Source: Opitutales bacterium (GTDB taxonomy: Bacteria; Verrucomicrobiota; Verrucomicrobiia; Opitutales; Opitutaceae). From it: a DNA stretch of 7,647 nucleotides. The stretch lies in assembly GCA_021772595.1 (NCBI GenBank), contig JAJFLS010000282.1, forward strand, positions 1 through 7,647, read 5' to 3'. This document shows, in pieces, positions 5,470 through 7,647 of the stretch (positions are counted from its first letter, which is position 1; each line of letters opens with the position of its first letter). A program made the position numbers and the translations under genes. Below the pieces are notes generated by a model. The model was not told where the DNA came from. It did no database searches and was given only the letters and a program-made list of their open reading frames with translations.

Positions 5470-5495
5470 GGACGGCCTGGCAGTCCGTCCCTACC
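5470..5495 (-). repeat. GGTAG-headed REP-like hairpin downstream of the sulfatase
   Basis: The arms GGACGG (5470-5475) and CCGTCC (5485-5490) enclose a 9 nt loop, with CTACC (5491-5495), i.e. GGTAG on the - strand. It lies about 50 bp past the sulfatase stop in the direction of transcription. It could therefore double as a 3'-end stabiliser or weak terminator, though no T-run follows. Confidence 0.5.
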
Positions 5496-5545
5496 TGATT
5501 CTGGTGACTTGATAGAGCGCGCCCTTCACCTTTAATCCCCAAGAA

Positions 5546-6994
5546 TCAGCTCCTCGTCCTCGCTCCGGCTTTTAAGGCTTCCGCTTCGGCGGCGGGGTCG
5601 AATTCGGGATTCGGCGCGACAGGAATCGCAGCGCCTATTTCTTTTTGCCACGCTTCGAGCTGCGACAGAAGCTCTGCTGTTTTCTCGCTCATCGAGTTTG
5701 CTAAGTTTCGCGTTTCGCCGATGTCATTCTTGAGATTGTACAATTCCAAGTCGCCGCTTTCAAAGTACTGATGCAGCTTCCAGTCGCCAACTCGAATGAT
5801 GCTACAAGGACGGCTCCGAAACAGAACGTCCCGCTGCTCGTCGGTCACCGCGTACGATTGCAGGTAGGCGGGAAAATGCCAGTAAAGCGGCCGATCCCCC
5901 AAATCGGTTCTTTCGCCCTTAAACAGCGAAACGAGGCTCACTCCATCGAACGGTTGATCTTCGGGCAAGGACACACCCGTCATTTCACATAAAGTTGGAT
6001 ACACATCCACGCCGATGATCGGCTCGGAATTTTTCGAACCTGGAGACACAACGCCCGGCCACTTCACAAAAAACGGAACGCGGATGCCGCCATCATAGTA
6101 AGTGCCTTTGTATCCTTTTAGCGGATCCATGTCGGTCGCCGGACCGTAGCCCCCGTTGTCGGCGAAAAACAGGATTATCGTGTTCTTCTCCAATCCAAGA
6201 TCTTCCAGCGTCGCCTGAATTTTACCGACTCCGTCGTCAACCGACTGAACCATCGTCGCCATTGCAACGTGATCGTGTAGCTCGCCTTTGGCTTTCGCTT
6301 TGTATTTCTCGACCAGCTCTTTTTTTGCGTCGAGAGGCGTATGCACTGCGAAATGCGTCAGGTAGAGCATCCATGGGTTGTCCTTGTTGGACCGGATAAA
6401 TGACACCGCCTGATCACTCAGATAATCCGTGAGATAGGAATCCTCAGCAAGCCCTTGCAGTCCTGGGGCATTTGGATGCGGGGGATAATACCCGCGCGGA
6501 GGTGAGCCCGAATGCGTGCCGCCAATATTGATGTCGAATCCGTAGGGAAGCGGGTCAGCACTCAGATGCCATTTACCCATCAACGCCGTCTTGTAGCCCG
6601 CGGCATTGATTCTACTGGCCCATGTCTGGATCTCGGGATCCAGCGTATCCACGCCAGGGATATGTTCCAATCGCCGATGCTTCGCGTTGCCGCGCGGTTG
6701 AGTGCCTACATTGTAGATCTCGTGGCGCGGAGTGTATTGCCCAGATAGCAGGCACGCGCGGGCCGGAGCGCAATTGGCCGACGCGGAGTAGGCGTTTGAA
6801 AAAACCATTCCTTCGGATGCCAGTTTGTCGAGATGCGGCGTCTCGTAGAAATCCGAGCCCATAAAGCTCGTGTCCTTCCATCCGAAATCATCCAGAAAGA
6901 TGAACAGAATGTTCGGCTTCTCATCCGCCGCCATTGAGGAAAGCGAAAACGCGCAGATGCAAACGAAAGATAAAAGACAATGGGGTGTTTTCAT
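5546..6994 (-). CDS. Secreted type I (formylglycine) sulfatase
   Basis: A 482-residue sulfatase that hydrolyses sulfate esters, probably in the periplasm or outside the cell. A signal peptide covers residues 1-22 (cleavage near SSMA-A). The activation motif is CAPAR (75-79), the cysteine type converted to formylglycine by a maturation enzyme. By alignment to arylsulfatase A from memory, metal ligands are D35, D36, D279 and N280. Other active-site residues are R79, K141 and H143 (in GKWHL), H218 and K296 (in KGYKGTYYDGG). The C-terminal ELYNLKNDIGETRNLA stretch (417-432) is usual for the family, and the length is normal and intact. The substrate (carrageenan, fucoidan, mucin or other) cannot be read from the sequence. 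The gene starts 17 bp after the upstream sulfatase ends, indicating an operon. The ATG has no Shine-Dalgarno sequence, so coupled initiation is plausible. Confidence 0.95.
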   Translation of the reverse strand: MKTPHCLLSFVCICAFSLSSMAADEKPNILFIFLDDFGWKDTSFMGSDFYETPHLDKLASEGMVFSNAYSASANCAPARACLLSGQYTPRHEIYNVGTQPRGNAKHRRLEHIPGVDTLDPEIQTWASRINAAGYKTALMGKWHLSADPLPYGFDINIGGTHSGSPPRGYYPPHPNAPGLQGLAEDSYLTDYLSDQAVSFIRSNKDNPWMLYLTHFAVHTPLDAKKELVEKYKAKAKGELHDHVAMATMVQSVDDGVGKIQATLEDLGLEKNTIILFFADNGGYGPATDMDPLKGYKGTYYDGGIRVPFFVKWPGVVSPGSKNSEPIIGVDVYPTLCEMTGVSLPEDQPFDGVSLVSLFKGERTDLGDRPLYWHFPAYLQSYAVTDEQRDVLFRSRPCSIIRVGDWKLHQYFESGDLELYNLKNDIGETRNLANSMSEKTAELLSQLEAWQKEIGAAIPVAPNPEFDPAAEAEALKAGARTRS

Positions 6995-7011
6995 ATAGAG
7001 TATCGTGTTAA

Positions 7012-7647
7012 CTAGTTAAAAAGATTTTCTGTCGAGATGGATTGCTTTCCCAAGGATGGACCGCTCCATTGCAAATCAAGATCCGAGAGACTTTCGGAGT
7101 CTTTCAAAAAACTCAATCTAAACGGATGCAGCCCCGCCTCGAGCTTCACGCTAGCCGAAATCGTTTCGCCGCTTTCGTAGCCAAAGTCCGCATCAATGAT
7201 GTTCGCTTCGTGGATACGCAGTACGGCGCCCGTATCCGTTTTCAAATGAAACGTGTATTCACCATCCGCAGGCGCTTTCAAATGCCCCAAGTAGACAACG
7301 GCGCCGTCCTCCGATCCCACGTTGACCGTTAACCGCGTAACGCCTCCCATGCTCTGCGGCGCCACATTCCAGAACTTCGGCACCCATGGAAAATCGCCTA
7401 AGTACGACACCCATCGCGCCCCGGGCCGAGTCGCTGAAACTTCGAGGGACGGAACCAGCTCCTCATCGTAAGGGCGGACATTGTCTGGATTCGGACGCCG
7501 TATTTGGAGCGTGCGATCTTTCATTCGCTGCTGAAGTTCAACGAAGTAATCGCTCGTGCCGGCGAGGTTGTGAATCTCCTTCAAATCCTTTTCCACATCG
7601 TAAATCTCGAACGCATCATCGTGTCCTTGAATATCGACCCGGACTCC
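7012..7647 (-). CDS. Sulfatase C-terminal part with PA14-like domain (partial, 5' end outside window)
   Basis: The frame stays open to the window edge, giving 211 visible residues. An internal GTG at 7594-7596 is not the start, because the 17 residues before it continue the same domain. The first visible residues (HDDAFEIYDVEKDLKEIHNLA) match the C-terminal closing strand of type I sulfatases and parallel ELYNLKNDIGETRNLA of the downstream gene. After a linker come about 130 residues resembling a PA14 domain: GEYTFHLKTDTGAVLRI, then VKLEAGLHPFRLSF and DLQWSGP. PA14 domains usually bind glycans or act as adhesion modules, so this looks like a sulfatase carrying its own carbohydrate-binding tail. 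The catalytic cysteine region lies beyond the window, so activity cannot be judged. It ends 17 bp before the next sulfatase and is probably co-transcribed with it. Confidence 0.8.
   Translation of the reverse strand, partial: GVRVDIQGHDDAFEIYDVEKDLKEIHNLAGTSDYFVELQQRMKDRTLQIRRPNPDNVRPYDEELVPSLEVSATRPGARWVSYLGDFPWVPKFWNVAPQSMGGVTRLTVNVGSEDGAVVYLGHLKAPADGEYTFHLKTDTGAVLRIHEANIIDADFGYESGETISASVKLEAGLHPFRLSFLKDSESLSDLDLQWSGPSLGKQSISTENLFN

Larger units (their letters stand above)
4949..5545. other. Non-coding repeat cluster between two - strand genes
   Basis: No supported gene is present. From left to right it holds a candidate - strand promoter with an inverted repeat (4997-5048), an imperfect inverted repeat (5080-5130), a nested REP pair with outer inverted repeats (5135-5283), a GGTAG hairpin (5339-5365), two triplets of ATCYGYG-like heptamers (5373-5443) and another GGTAG hairpin (5470-5495). 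Its length and density of stems argue against the 214-residue gene being co-transcribed with the sulfatases upstream. Confidence 0.65.

Noticed and set aside
5269..5535. 88-residue + strand ORF
   Set aside because: It is built entirely from the nested element end, two GGTAG hairpins and the heptamer triplets, so it is repeat-derived.
3573..5545. tRNA or other structured RNA gene among the hairpins
   Set aside because: No cloverleaf, anticodon arm or CCA-type acceptor could be assembled; the stems are explained by inverted REP-like repeats.
7012..7596. GTG at 7594-7596 as the start of the left-most-reading sulfatase-tail gene
   Set aside because: The frame continues upstream to the window edge with residues that belong to the sulfatase C-terminal strand, so the gene is partial, not a 194-residue protein.

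Overview
The window looks like an accessory stretch of a Gram-negative, sulfatase-rich bacterium. My best guess is Verrucomicrobiota, with a planctomycete or lentisphaeral relative as the alternative. The grounds are tandem secreted type I sulfatases (one with a PA14-like C-terminal domain), a secreted beta-sandwich protein of a type common in those phyla, starts without a clear Shine-Dalgarno sequence, and intergenic regions packed with short hairpin repeats. The assignment is inference; there is no rRNA or other marker gene here.

Layout. Bases 1-90 are a GC homopolymer-rich tract, probably a contig edge or poorly resolved repeat. Bases 95-251 hold repeat-element ends and one complete small inverted-repeat element. 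A plausible promoter (415-443) precedes a 1025-residue + strand gene (495-3572): a duplicated multi-pass membrane module, a spermidine-synthase-like SAM-binding domain and a C-terminal TPR region. Bases 3573-4303 are non-coding and hold several hairpin repeats, including a second copy of the small element. The rest of the coding capacity is on the - strand: a 214-residue secreted beta-sandwich protein (4304-4948), a 482-residue type I sulfatase (5546-6994) and, 17 bp upstream of it, the 3' part of a second sulfatase with a PA14-like tail (7012-7647, open at the window edge). The gap 4949-5545 is another repeat cluster.

How it works together. The two sulfatases are probably co-transcribed and exported to desulfate polysaccharides or glycoconjugates; the substrate cannot be read from the sequence. 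The 214-residue protein may belong to the same extracellular carbohydrate lifestyle, but a 600 bp repeat-filled gap separates it from the sulfatases. The membrane/aminopropyltransferase-like/TPR protein has no visible functional link to the others.

The most interesting signal is in the intergenic DNA. At least seven short hairpins are preceded by the pentamer GGTAG on one strand or the other, and three further hairpins have GTAG or ATAG heads. This is the architecture of REP elements mobilised by Y1 (RAYT-type) transposases. They occur as inverted pairs, and in three places the pair sits inside an outer set of inverted repeats, giving nested elements of 140-163 bp. In two of these the paired hairpins differ by compensatory base changes that keep the stem while the loop stays constant. 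Two elements share the same outer ends but carry unrelated inner REPs. No transposase gene is present, so these would be non-autonomous elements served in trans.
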